From Isoetes taiwanensis (taxonomy: Eukaryota; Streptophyta; Lycopodiopsida; Isoetales; Isoetaceae): a DNA stretch of 64,000 bases. The translations under genes were made by a program, and so were the position numbers. The stretch is from assembly GCA_021234155.1 (NCBI GenBank), contig JAJEKV010000319.1:1-64000 (forward strand), read 5' to 3'. Under the pieces are notes generated by a model that was not told the DNA's origin, did not search any database, and saw nothing but the letters and a program-made list of their open reading frames with translations. Of the stretch, positions 34,690 to 46,139 are shown piece after piece. Numbering within the stretch: position 1 is the first letter of the stretch; every line of letters begins with the position of its first letter.

Positions 34690-36440
34690 AATATGCATTG
34701 CCCGACCCAAAGAAAGATAAGTTGGTAACAACCGATGCTAACAAGATTGCAACAAGAGTGGTCTTAATGCAGGAGGAGAGGGTGGTAGCGTATGATTCAA
34801 GGAAGACGAACCACGCCGAAACGCATTACCCAACCCACGACCAGGAAGGAATTGCTAGCAATTGTGAGAGCATTGAGAATATGGAGGCATTATCTATTGG
34901 GAAGGAAGTTCCAATTAGATACGGATCATCAAAGTCTACAATATGTCTTCGTCCCAACTTGAGACAAAGCAGATGGATGGAGTTCCTGGAGGAGTACGAT
35001 TTGACATCGTGTACAAGCCATGCAACCTCAACGTGGTTGCGGATGCGCTCTCAAGGCACCCCTTGACGACAAGAGTCCATTGCAATGCCATATCAACACA
35101 CACCAGTGCGTTTGGCAAGAAGATGAAATGTTGCCAACGGACCGAGACTTCAGGGAAGCATGGGCAAGCCTTTCTAAGGAGGCAAGAACGGACAAAGAAG
35201 GGAAAACCTTCAAGCATTTTAAGAAGGAAAATGACCTATTGTCCATAAGAACAAATTGTGCGCACCAGAATCATCCGGAATTAGGAAGTAATACTCCATG
35301 ACACGCACAATAGCCCAATAGCTAGTCGTGCAAGTTTCATGAAAACCTACTTCAAGATAAGAAGTAGCTATTATTGGCCCAGCATGAAGAAGTAGATAGT
35401 CAAGTACATTCGGGAATGTCATCTATGTCAACAGACAAAGGCAATGCAACTTCGAATTCTAGGAGTGTTGGAGCCATTGCCAGTGCCAAATGCCAAATGG
35501 AAAGTAATAAGTATGGACTTCATAACAGGGCTCTCAAGAACCATAAGGGGCAAGGATGCCTTAATGGTAGTAGTCGACAAATTGTCAAAAATGGTGCATT
35601 TTGTGCCATGCAGGATCATAGATACGGCATTGAATATCGCCATGTTGCTCATAAAGGAAATCTTTCAACTCCATGGGATGTCAAAGGAGATAAGCTCTGT
35701 TAGGGATTTCAAGTTCATGAGTGCTATCGATGAGCACGGTATATCATCCTCAGACTGATGGGCAGACGGAGCGCACGAATCGGATACTTGAAGATATGTT
35801 GAGGAATTATGTCTGGAACAAGCAATCAAAGTGGGACGATTACATTCACTTGGTGGAGTTTGTATACAATAGCACCAAGCATATGGCTACCAATGCTTGA
35901 CCCCAGACACTTGGCACAATCCCGTAGAAGTATCCCAGCAGATGCTAGCCGACATGCAACAATTGGTGGAAGAAGTGAGAGGATATCTTCTAGCAGCAAG
36001 GAGCCGACAGAAGGGCTAATAAGCACAGAACAGTAAGAGAGTTCCAAGTAGGGGACAACGTGTAGCTGAAGATCAAAGTCAAGCAAGCGAAGCTCCGCAT
36101 CAGCAATTGCAAGAAACTTTCTCCAAGATGGGTTGGGCCGTTCAGGATAACCAAAAGAGTAGATAACCAATCCTACAAGTTGGATCTGCCAGCACATCTC
36201 AAAATCGATAGGGTCTTCCATGTAAGTCTCCTAAAGAGGCACACTCCTAATCCAGAAGAAGTATTGGAGACAACAGAGTTATTGGAAATGATGGACGACC
36301 AACTCGAGATCGTCCCAGAGGTTCTTCTTGATAAGTCTACAAGAAAACAAGAAGATCTCAATTTCTCCAATACCTAGTGAAGTGAACGCACTTGCCTGTG
36401 GAAGACGCTACGTGGGTACTACAATCAGATTTGGAGAAGC
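34690..36440 (+). pseudogene. Ty3/gypsy chromovirus pol fragment (RNase H, integrase, chromodomain)
   Basis: The fragment begins abruptly at the end of reverse transcriptase. RNase H follows ([34 protein letters not shown] after frameshifts). The integrase has an H2C2 zinc finger (HNS...C..C near 35,300-35,440) and core (ISMDFITGL; VYHPQTDGQTER near 35,738-35,775), with a deletion that removes most sequence between the second and third catalytic acids. The C-terminus ([22 protein letters not shown], then a YLVKW...LPVEDATW chromodomain) identifies a chromovirus, whose chromodomain targets histone marks. Several stops make it dead. The frame is interrupted after QSDLEK by LINE-1 and resumes at 47,605. 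Confidence 0.9.
36427..36440. repeat. 14-bp target-site duplication of LINE-1, left
   Basis: AGATTTGGAGAAGC, repeated exactly at 47,591-47,604 directly after the LINE poly(A) tail. It falls inside the chromovirus chromodomain coding sequence. Confidence 0.93.
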
Positions 36441-36866
36441 GAGGATCATATTCCAATGGATATACACGGATGGCGCTGACGGGAGGGAGGCGCTCGAACC
36501 CTAAACCGAAGACATGAGATACTTTGCCATTCTTGAAGAAGGGAGGAAGATCTCATGTGGGTGGTTAGATGGGGATGATGCAATCTTATGGAAGAGCTTG
36601 GTTTACCACCAATTCTTTCCAGACAATCTCTTCCATCCTATCTTTCCTTTCAATATAGTGGAGGAAGATCTTGAAGTTCAGGTAGTGGAGGCTTGGTTAG
36701 GTGAATTTGTAGGCGATAGGAACAGCCCTGCAGCTTGGGTGTTCAACCCTTTCTGTTCTTGGTCTGAGGGCAGGATCTTAGTTAGAATTTTTTTTTTTGA
36801 GTTTGATTGTTGTGGTGCACGGTAAGGTGGTAGGGTTTTGGTTTTGTCAAGAAAAAATATTAAAAA
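36441..36866 (+). other. LINE-1 5' leader
   Basis: 426 bp between the target duplication and the ORF1 ATG. It contains an open frame of 103 codons (36,514-36,825), FFPDNLFHP type, without a recognised domain. It probably includes the internal promoter by analogy with L1 elements, but no motif proves that. Confidence 0.5.
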
Positions 36867-38861
36867 ATGGAATGTGGGGCCGTCATGGAGGGGGTGAAAA
36901 ATCCCACCTCGGGGTTTGCGAAAGGGACAGTAGGACAGATCTCGGGAAAAGGCGATAGGAATGAGAAGGCAGATGGTACAGTACAGGGGGGGACAGAGAG
37001 GACAGACATTGAAAGGACAGAAATTGAAAGGGCATTTTTTGGGCTGTTATGCAAACTGAGCCGTAAAGGGAAGGATCAACTGAAACAGATTGCTGAAGTG
37101 CTGATCAAACTCGAGAACGGACAAGGGGTCGCTAGCTGCGTCACTTTCAGAGATTTTCTTACTTGGCTGCCCAACATGGTGAACATACGGTCAGGAACGG
37201 GAGTGGGACCTCGGCACAGACAACAGGGAGTGATTCAACCCATCTTGGACTATGGAAATGAAATTCAGGAGGTAGTCAGGAGGGAGTTGAAGGACCAGCA
37301 TGCTCTAGTCTGTGTGGGTAAGCTCAAAAATCCTGCTGTTGAAAATAAACTAAAATATCTTTCCAGTTTGGGTCTTATTGGCTGTGTTCGACATGAAGGA
37401 GTGCGGCTACAGTCTCTTAAGGTAGAGCTTGAAAAGGATAAGGGTATTTCTATCAGAAACATTTACTGGATGGAATTTCCCTTTTTCATTGCTGAATGTG
37501 AAAATTCCCAGATAGCTACCTTGCTCTTAAAAAAGGGAACAATCACTAAAGCTAACACCCAACTGTTTTTCCAAAAATGGTATCCTGGGTTTGACCCACA
37601 GAATTTAAACGAGTTTTTTCATCCAGCTTGGACTTCCTTGCAGGGGTTAAATCCCATGTATTGGAATGAACAATCCCTTTTATCCCTTTTTAAAGACACT
37701 GGAAACTATATTGCTCTGGAAATTCCCCCTGATAGAGCACCCAGAGTCTGGGCTCAAATCGACCTTCTTAAGCCAATTCCCAGTAATATTCAATACATTG
37801 ATTATTTTGGGAATCCAAAAACTCTGAAACTGGCATGGAATGGTCTTCCACGGCCTTGTGGAATATGTGGTATTAGGCTCCATGGTGGAGGAATTTGCAG
37901 GGGAGCTCGGGAAGTGAAGGCATCCCATCAGGTGGAGCAGAAGAAAGAGGATGAATGGATCACCCCTAGGAAAGGGAAAACTCCTAGCAGGTCTACCCAG
38001 AAATTTAAAAAGAATACAAATGGCAGTGCAAAAAGAAAGGCCAAGAAATTAAGGGAGAGACAGTTACAGGAGGAAAATCAAAAGATACAAAAGGAACAGA
38101 AATCTGAATGGAGGAAAAAAGTAAGATTCAATGAAGCAAATGCAGTCAAGGTTCTCTAAAACGCCAAAGGGAAAGCTATTATTGACCCTGATGCCTTGGT
38201 GGTGACCCTGGCCCATGAGCAGAGAGCTAAGGTTCTCACCATTGAGCAACCTACAGCTCCCCCTATAAATGACTTCTCAGAATCGGATGATTCTGGGGGT
38301 AAATTCCTTGAACAAGGAGAGCCCTCCTTTAAAGCTTCTCCCCCTCCTGTCATTAACTTGTTTAAGGATCAGATCATTGATCAGCCTCCCAAGGAAAATG
38401 ATCAGGAGTTCCAACAAATTTTTGGAAAACTACAAGAGGCAGACCACCTACACTAGGGGATGGACTTAGGTTCACAGGACATTCTCCCTACTGCTCTAAT
38501 TGTTCAAAATTCCCCTGGTCTGTTGGAACAGGAAGATGAATTCCTCCCCCCACAGCATTTGGGAACTTTGGAAAACATGGAGAATGAGGTAGTTCCTTCC
38601 TCTTTGGAGTTAGAAATGGAACTGGTGGGAACTTTGGAAAGCATGGAGAATGAGGTAGTTCCTTCCTCTCTGGAGTTAGAAATGGAACTAGACATTCCTC
38701 ATGGCAAGTTCAGGGATGATGGGGGAAGTACTGAGGATGAGTCTGAGGCTGCTGTAGGGGTCGAGACTTTCTTCACGCCTCAAACAACCAAGAAAACTAG
38801 GCAGAGAAAGGTCTATACTCCCAATCCGTATGGGCCGATTACTAGAACCAAAAAATTATGA
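36867..38861 (+). pseudogene. LINE-1 ORF1, RNA-binding protein with CCHC knuckle, two in-frame stops
   Basis: One frame of 664 codons with only two stops: TAA at 38,157-38,159 and TAG at 38,454-38,456. The central part resembles the DUF4283-type ORF1 of plant LINEs. A zinc knuckle of the form CX2CX4HX4C lies at residues 331-344 (CGICGIRLHGGGIC). A Lys/Arg-rich segment follows, then an acidic tail with a 22-residue tandem duplication (38,561-38,692; GTLE..MENEVVPSSLELEMEL). The ORF ends TTATGA, overlapping the ORF2 start codon by ATGA. ORF1 proteins coat LINE RNA in the ribonucleoprotein particle. Three frame-compatible pieces and no frameshift suggest modest age. Confidence 0.88.
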
Positions 38862-41733
38862 AGATAGTGACCTGGAATCTCAGGGGAATCAAAGGCCCTT
38901 TAAAATGTAAACGTGCAATTATAGCTATGAAGGAGATGAGGGCTGATATCATCCTAGTCCAGGAACATAGGTTGCCAGGCTTTGAAGCTTCCAACCTTGG
39001 AAGTTGGATAATGCCAAATGGAAATTCTTTCTGGTCCCCTGCAGATGGGACCAAGGGAGGGATTTGCACTATCTGGAACTCTTTCCCTTATATTGGGTCC
39101 TATCAGGATCAGACTGATAGATGGCAGTCTTTCTGAAGATAGAAGAGGAAGTGGTTGGTATCATAAATGTGTATGCATCCACTGATCCAGGGGAGAGGGA
39201 GAGGCAATGGAAGGAGATGGCTGATTGGATCAACTCCCAAAAGGCTGATAGCTGGATTTTGAGTGGTGATTTCAATAACACACCCCAATGGGACCAGAAA
39301 TTAGGCAAGAAGTTGAATATGTCAAGGAATGAAAGAACTCAATGGGACAGGTTAATTTCACAATTTGTCTATCAAGCACCATCTTCCTCCAATGTGTACT
39401 CATGGAGCAATAAGAGGGCAGGTAATGACAGGGTTTTCTGTCTCCTTGATAGATTTTACACAAAGGATTGTACCTGGACCCAAATGATCATTAAAGGAGA
39501 CCACAGTAACTCTATTTCAGATCATTTTCCTCAAAGCTTGGAGCATGGAAGCTCCTTCAAGGGAGGGGCAAATTCTCCATTCAAACTGAATATTGGCCTG
39601 CTAAACAATGAAAAATTTTGTCATGACTTTCAGGAATACTACAAAGCCTTGCAGCCTCTGCAGCAAAGTGGTTCTATGAATGGGTTTGTTGTTAGAATGA
39701 GGCAAATTAAGAAATGGATAAAGACCTGAGGCAAGAACTGGAATGAACAATTAAAAAAGGAGAAAAAGGATGTATATCTTCAAGTAAAGGAAATCAGGCA
39801 AAAGATTTTTGAAGATCCACACAATATTTTACTGCATCAAGAGGAAGGAGTTCTTGAAAGGAAAGTAAAGAACATAGAGGAATCAGAGGCCAGAGGATTG
39901 ATTATCAAGAGCAAATGTGTTAATATCAATTGCATAGATAGATGCAGCTCCAAGCTGTTCTTCAAAACTGCCAAAGGGAGAATGATGAACAATGGAATCA
40001 TCTCGATCTCAGATGGAAACCAAATTATCTCAGGGCAGGAAAGTTTATTGGAGTTTTTTCATGAGAAGTATAAAAATCTGTTTGCCCATGAAGAGGTGGA
40101 TGAAAACAGCTTCCAGGTCTTCTTTGACAAGCTGGGGCCAGCTGACAAGGTATTAGATGACACTCACCTCCTTGAATGCCCTTCAGAAAGGGAAATCGAG
40201 AAGGTCCTTAAAGGTATGGCAAGTGGGAAAAGCCCCTGGCATACGATGGTATCCCGAATTCTTTGTTACCTTCTGGGATACCCTAAAGCATGATGTCACT
40301 ACCTTCATTCAGGGGGCATGGTCTGCTCCAAAGCTTCACCCTGCAATAAATGCTGGGTTAATTGCCCTCATTCCCAAGGTAGATGCTCCTGCCTCTTTCT
40401 CTGACTGGAGGCCAATCTCCCTTACAAATTCCACTTACAAGATTCTAGCAAATAGAATCAAGGAGACCCTACAAAAAATCATCAACCCAGTACAATCTGC
40501 ATTTCTTCCAGGGAGAAGTATTTTAGACAACTTTATTGGAGCCCATGAGGGACTGCACTGGAATCTCTTCTCCAAACAGAATTGTATGTTGGTCAAATTG
40601 GATTTCAAACGTGCTTATGATACCATTCATTGGAGATTTTTGTATAAAGCAATGACACTGATTAGGTTTTTTACGACAAAGTTATTAAAGGGGTGCATAG
40701 TTTGAATGTTGGCCGGCTTTCTGCAGATTCTAGTGAATGGTACTCCATCAAAGTTTTTGAGTGTAAGAAAGGGGTTAGACAGGGTTGCCCCTTGGCCCCC
40801 TATCTTTTTCTGATAGTTGCTGAAATGGTCACGAGGGCCACTCTGTCTCTTCTGGCTGCCAAAGAAATTAGATGTCTTCAACTGCCACAGAATTTGGGAG
40901 ATTTCTCAATAATGCAATTATGGAGATGATACATTTGCCTTTCTCCGTAATGATGGAACCAGTCTTCCAAACTTCTCGCAGATGTTAAATCTTTTGGGGG
41001 TGCCTCTCCGAGTTCATCCGAACAAAACAAAAGCACAATTGTCCCTAAATCGAGGGAAGATGAGATTCATGGTATAAAGGTCACAGGTCACAGTACTGCC
41101 ACTAAATTGCTTGGCCTCCCTTTGGCAGTTAACATGAACTTGGCAGGGCTGTGGGACCCCATTGTCAACAGAATGAAGAAAAAGATACAGATGTATCCTA
41201 AATCCCTCTCTCTTGCTGTCAACAGTGTGATTGCAAGCACACACATTTTTTTCTCTTCAGCCATCATTGCTGATAAATCCTCCTATAGAAAACTAGAGTC
41301 AGCTATGAGGGACTACATTTGGCAAGGTGCTAGAATGGTTTCCTGGGATAATTTGACTCTGCCCAAGAAAGAAGGAGGCCTGGGCTGCAAAGACCTTTTT
41401 GTCCAAGCACAAGCCTTGGCAGCAAAGCTAGTTTGGAGATCTTTAATGTCTAATGCCCCCTCTCCAGCCTTGAAATTAGTAAAGTGCTGGTTGGGGGTTA
41501 CATCTCTAGTGGGGTCTCCTTCTCTCCCTCATCATCTTCCTGACTCAGCCTTTTTCCAGCTCAAAGCTGCTCCAGGCACATCCAAAATCTTGAGAAGAAT
41601 TTTCTCTGCATGGAATCAAGCATCACCCTGCTTTAGAGCTCGGCCTCTAAGTTCTATCAGTGATGATTTTGGCTTCTTTTGGCATCAGGACTTGACTGAG
41701 GAAGAGGAGGGATGTTTACAGGGAAAAAATTAG
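38858..41733 (+). pseudogene. LINE-1 ORF2, endonuclease and reverse transcriptase (5' part)
   Basis: It starts ATG at 38,858 with KIVTWNLRGIKGP, the first motif of the APE-type endonuclease. VQEHR near 38,960, SGDFN near 39,265 and SDHFP near 39,520 supply the catalytic Glu, Asp/Asn and Asp/His. After a stop at 39,727 comes a basic linker, then reverse transcriptase: DWRPISLTN near 40,403, FLPGRSILDN, KLDFKRAYD (motif A) near 40,595, GVRQGCPLAPYLF (motif B) near 40,772 and YGDD (motif C) at 40,919-40,930. Frameshifts occur near 39,115, 40,240, 40,690 and 40,915. YGDD replaces the YADD of most plant LINEs. The frame runs to WHQDLTEEEEGCLQGK and is then broken by the nested insert. Confidence 0.92.
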
Positions 41734-42902
41734 TGGCTAATCTTAGCTAAATGGCGATTTTTTTGGTCTTGTTGGAAAAAAATGGCTAAACTATGGCCCT
41801 TTTTGGGCCAGAAAAAAAAAATATTAGCCAAGTCTATTTCACGCCCCAACTCTATTTCGTCCAACTTTAGCTAATTGCAAGAAAGTATAAGTGCCAAAAA
41901 TTGGAGAGTTTAGCCAAAACTTGGAAGGCTTTACGTCAAATTTTGGCATACTTTAGCCAAATTATTTTATAACCTTTATATCTATTATGGTCAGTAAATA
42001 TTTAGGTATTGAATTAGTGCAAAATAGCTAAATGATAGAAGACATTTTTACTTTTAAATATAAGTTTAGCCAAACATAAGAAAGTACAGGTGGCAAAATT
42101 TTGAAAGTTTAGCTAAACGTTAGAAGTTTTCATCTCAATTTTTGGCATACTTTAGCCAAGAAGTCGTATTTAATTAAAGTGGGACTCATTCCATTCCCAT
42201 TTTTTTTCGAAATACTGTTATTTTACACAAAAAGGAGCACCTCGACCCGAAAACTGTCCTTAATTCGAATTTTTCTCTGTTACTGTGCATCCAAGCTTTC
42301 TCCCAGTTTTCTTGGATAGCGAGTCGAGTCCCCGTTTTGGGGCTTATTTGTCATTCAAAATAAGAGTTTTTCGCGTGAGGGTGAATTCCTTTACCAAGAC
42401 ATTTTGGCTCTATTTTCTGAGGTGGGTAGACAAGAGATCACAAATTCCAACAAAAAATAAGCAAATTGTTTACTTAATCACCAAAAAATACTAGTTTTGA
42501 GATACCTTATATTTATAAATGGGCTCATTACAATATATATTACAGTGGGTGAAGCGACCATAGTGGTCGTATTATCACAATGATTACACCCTCTTCACAC
42601 ATGAACCACCTAGTGCAAGCGGTAGCGTGGAGCCACAATCCCAAGTCACGCGGAGCAACTTACGGGACGATAGAAATTTGTATGAGGAGTTCCTTCATAG
42701 GCCACGTGCTTGTATGTCCAATTGACGCCACCACCCTCTTCGGCATCTTTCTTCAATAAACTGGTCTTTTCATTGCTCCCAAGCATGTACTATCCGGTCA
42801 AGATAAGGGCGAAAAGACAAAATCAAGTTAGTCAAGTGATGCTACAGGAAAAAAATTAAAATAATACACAGTTCTTAGGGCTATTTTGGAAAATATCTCG
42901 AG

Positions 42903-43473
42903 AGCCTTTCATTCGAAGTCGAGAAAGGCAACTCAAAGTGAAAAACACGGGTTTAGGGGTCAAAAGGCCTTTCTCGACCTTGAGTCGAAAAGGTACCAAA
43001 GCTTAAAACGCAGGTTTTCTACGTTGAAAACCTTTCATTTCTTCTGAGTCGAGAAAAGGGGTCAAAGTGAAAAACACAGTTTTAGAAGGCCTTTCTCGAC
43101 TTCGCGAGAAAGGCATCCCTTCAAAGCTTAAAAAACGCACGACCTTTTTTCAGCGTCGAAAGGCAGCTCAAAGTGAAAACACAGGTTTAGGGGGTCGGTT
43201 TTTCGACTCGCGAGTCGAGAAAAGGCAAAGCTTAAAAATGCGGTTTTTAGGTTAGAAGGCCTTTCGACTTCGCGAAGTCGAAAGGCGCCTTCAAAGCCGT
43301 AAACGCAGTTTTAGGGGATCGAAGGCCTTTCTCGACTCGAGTCGAGAAAGGCGCCTAAAGCCGAACGTGTTTTAGGGGTCAAGGCCTTTCTCGACTCGCT
43401 GAAGTTGAGAAAGGGCACCAAAGCAAAAAATGCAAGTTTGAGGGCCTTTCTCGACTCGCGAGTCGAAAAAGGC
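42903..43473. repeat. Tandem array of about ten palindromic hairpins
   Basis: About ten units at roughly 50-70-bp spacing each centre on a palindrome of type GGCCTTTCTCGACT / AGTCGAGAAAGGC. Positions are near 42,903, 42,965, 43,028, 43,088, 43,142, 43,196, 43,256, 43,323, 43,382 and 43,441. The unit at 43,323-43,355 is almost perfect. Spacers tend to alternate between a CAAAGTGAAAAACACAGG type and a CAAAGCTTAAAAACGC type, giving a partial dimeric higher-order pattern. Confidence 0.93.
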
Positions 43474-44050
43474 AGCTCAGAGTAAAAAAAGGGCAATTTC
43501 AAAGCTCAGAGTCCGAGAAGGTCGACAATGAATAACCTTCAAACATCCTATGTATTTTCTATGAAAAAATACCCTCCCCATAAATTTCCTACGTATTTTC
43601 CATGAAAAATAGACCCTCCCCATGTATTATCTAATGGACACAACCAATGGACCCTCCCCCTTTCTAATGGACCATACCATATAGCTATATGAAGAGGGGA
43701 CCATTGGGCTCATATTTAGCTATGTAAAGAGTAATGCCTAATGCACATGTAAATAGCAACATATGCACCTATAATGCACATTATAACCTACGAGAGCCTA
43801 TTAGACCTATGCATTAAATCTATTAGTATGCATTAGACCTATATCCCATTTTGTGCCTTGAACCTTCAAAATGGGTTAAACAAGGTGTTTAACCCATGAT
43901 CTTCGCAAAGTTAAGTTTTTACCTTAGAATAAGAATATATGCCTAGAAAACGTGCACCATGGCAACATAATGTTTAACGTGTGAACATAGTAGCACACAC
44001 ATGAAAAGAGGAAATTAGGGACACGTCAAAATATAATCCTATATTATTAG

Positions 44051-44236
44051 CATTTATTTTTACACTTTCTTTTTCAACGTATTATTTTACCCCTTTTTTC
44101 TAATACCCCGCCTTTTTTTTCCCACCCATGCTTGAATTTTAAAATCATTTATTTTACACTTTCTTTTTCAACGTATTTTTTTACCCCTTTTTCTAATACC
44201 CCGCCTTTTTTTCCCGCCCATGATTGAATTTTAAAC
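44051..44236 (+). repeat. Two-copy tandem duplication, 95-bp unit
   Basis: Copies start CATTTATTTT at 44,051 and 44,146 and share TACACTTTCTTTTTCAACGT, TACCCC, TAATACCCCGCC and TTGAATTTTAAA. Confidence 0.92.
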
Positions 44237-44249
44237 TTTGGTACATACC

Positions 44250-45430
44250 TTTGAGACAGAAGTTCCTTTGTACCACCGGAAGAAACTCCCCAACGCCATA
44301 GCTCCGTTTCCCATTCTGCTTCGGATCTACATTGTTCTGTGCGAAACGCCGTCTATGAAACCCTGCTTGTCACTCTGTGGAAAATGTATACGATTCTAAC
44401 AGTTGTGCAAGGATTTGCAGACGGTGGACCTTATTCTTGGGATTTAGCCGGTACTTTGAGGGCGGAAGTGCAAGTAACACAAGAGGATGATGGAAAAATG
44501 AGTCGGGAATTTAGCCAGATTTTCGAGCTATGGTGCAGCAGATAACTGGTATTCTGGGAAATCCTCCATTTATTTCAAATCCGTCGCTCCACAGAGGCAG
44601 ATTAGATCACTTGCTTACCGCGTAAAGAGGGATTTAAACCGGGTTTGGCAGACCCACAAAGATGGTCGAGCTTGGAAAACCCATCTTCGACAGAGCTAAA
44701 GAGGCGGTTCTGATCGTCGGAGGAAGAAAAAAGCAAAGAGGGGGCATTTTCCGGCAATGCTACTTGGATCGAGGGATTTCTGTGCTCCCGTTTACAAGAT
44801 AGCACGTTCGGGATGCACATGGAGTGGTATGCTCGGGTCGCATATAGTTACTCGCCAAGATATGGTTCAAGCTTCCCCTTGCATTTCTTGGAGCCAAAGA
44901 TGAAGATGTCAAGATGGAGATGCTCGACGATTCTCGCCTCGGCTTGTGCCCTATCCTTGTAGATTTATTCCTGTCGGATCGGCCCAAAATAGGCAAAACC
45001 GACCCCAGATGTAGCCGATTTGAGTCGAAGTTGTATCTCCATATTTGAATCGTGAGAAATGATCTCCATTTGAATCGAAATCAGATCTCCATATTTCGTG
45101 AGTCAGATTTGAATCCGACCGTTGTATTCCATATTTCAGACCTTTGGAAGAAACGGCTATGGAGGACGACCGGGGATGAAAAAAACGACATGAAAAACGG
45201 CTATGAAAAGTTCGCCAGAATGCAAATTCTCACCGAGGCCTCCATTTCAGCGATGGCGGCAAAGAATAGGAGGAGCGAGCCGCCGCCTATGGCGTGCCCG
45301 GTTTATCCCCTGCCGCCTTTGGCATGTAAGCTCTCTGGCCAAGCTAGAAATACACTCTTTTGAGAGGGCCATTCTCACCAGCTTGAGGGCAAAAGAATAG
45401 AAATGGAGCTTTAGTCCGAAAGCCTTGCAA
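44250..45430 (+). other. Gene-like higher-GC stretch inside the TIR element
   Basis: Composition rises and longer frames appear (44,339-44,545; 45,052-45,363), but no known domain is visible. Short duplicated AGATCTCCATATTT/ATCTCCATTTGAATC strings lie near 45,030-45,090. It could be captured host sequence, as in Pack-type elements. That is a guess from composition only. Confidence 0.25.
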
Positions 45431-45699
45431 AAACCGAGGAAGTTCCTTATGAAGTTACGGAAGATGGAGATTTTGGTACCAATGGTTTTTCGTTTGCCTT
45501 GGTGCTTGTTCCTTCCGCCACTTTTGCCTCATCCATGTTGCTTTTTTTCTTTGGAATTAGATTGCCTTCTCATTAGTGGGTCGAGAAAGGTTTCTAATAG
45601 AGTGTTGATTTAATTAAATTTATATTTGATTATTTTATCAATAGATTTAATTAATTATCTAATTGTTTAATTAATTATTAATTATATATTAATAATTAA

Positions 45700-46055
45700 T
45701 ACTTTTTTTGGGGGGGAGGGCAGGGGATTGCCCCCCTTTGCCCCCTCCCCCTTTCCCTTTGCTCCTCCCCTCCCTCTCGCCTCCCTCCCTCCCTCCCTCC
45801 CTCCTCCCCAGCCCCCCTCCCTTCTTCCACTTATCCCTCCCCCCTCCTTTGCCCTTTTGCTCTCCCTCCCCGCCGCCCTTGCCCTTCTTTCCAACTTATC
45901 CCCTTCCCTCTTCAACGCGGTGGCCCCTCCCTCTTTCTCCTCCTATCCTTCTCCTTATCAAGGTGTGCCCCTCCCTCCCCCTCCCCTCCTTTGCCCTTTT
46001 TTGCTCTCCCTCTCCCCTCCATGCCCCCCCCTTCTTTCTTTTTTTGTATGAGTCC
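45700..46055 (+). repeat. Long pyrimidine tract (C/T) next to an AT-rich block
   Basis: About 350 bp almost entirely C and T on the plus strand, with runs such as CCCTCCCTCCCTCC near 45,783. It directly follows an AT-rich TTAATTAATTA-type block (45,610-45,700). The Pro/Leu/Ser-only frames through it are artefacts. Confidence 0.9.
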
Positions 46056-46139
46056 CATTTTCAGTCCGAGTCCCAAAATTCAAGATTTATCCCACTTTAA
46101 TTAAATACGACTTCAAGTCTATTTCACCACTTTGGATTT

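Larger units (their letters stand above)
42161..46113. mobile_element. 3.95-kb element with 24-bp perfect terminal inverted repeats
   Basis: Bases 42,161-42,184 and 46,090-46,113 are perfect reverse complements (AAGTCGTATTTAATTAAAGT plus GGGA). CAAG lies directly outside both ends (42,157-42,160 and 46,114-46,117), a possible 4-bp target duplication. Removing the element gives TAGCCAAGTCTATTTCAC, which occurs uninterrupted at about 41,829-41,845, so the empty site is seen in the same window. The interior has a hairpin array, a 95-bp tandem duplication, a gene-like stretch (44,250-45,430) and a pyrimidine tract. No transposase is visible, so it is non-autonomous. I cannot assign a superfamily. 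Confidence 0.75.
41731..46130. mobile_element. AT-rich nested insertion in LINE-1 ORF2
   Basis: LINE coding stops after GCLQGK at about 41,730 and resumes with KFLNFFSGCLALKHPLKYKEWCHAG near 46,140, so everything between is inserted. The outer 430 bp on the left contain repeated TTTAGCCAAA and GGCTAAAC strings and two diverged direct copies of an 86-bp block (41,879-41,965 and 42,078-42,163). I could not define exact outer termini or a target duplication. AGTGG at the left and CCACT at the right may be a short inverted terminus. Confidence 0.75.

Noticed and set aside
34690-36440. Host chromodomain gene
   Set aside because: The chromodomain follows a gypsy integrase in the expected order, so it belongs to a chromovirus.
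42903-43473. CRISPR-like array
   Set aside because: Spacers are themselves repeated and similar, the setting is a plant transposon, and no cas genes occur. It is a palindromic satellite.
45708-46100. Proline-rich open frames
   Set aside because: They are translations of a simple C/T tract.
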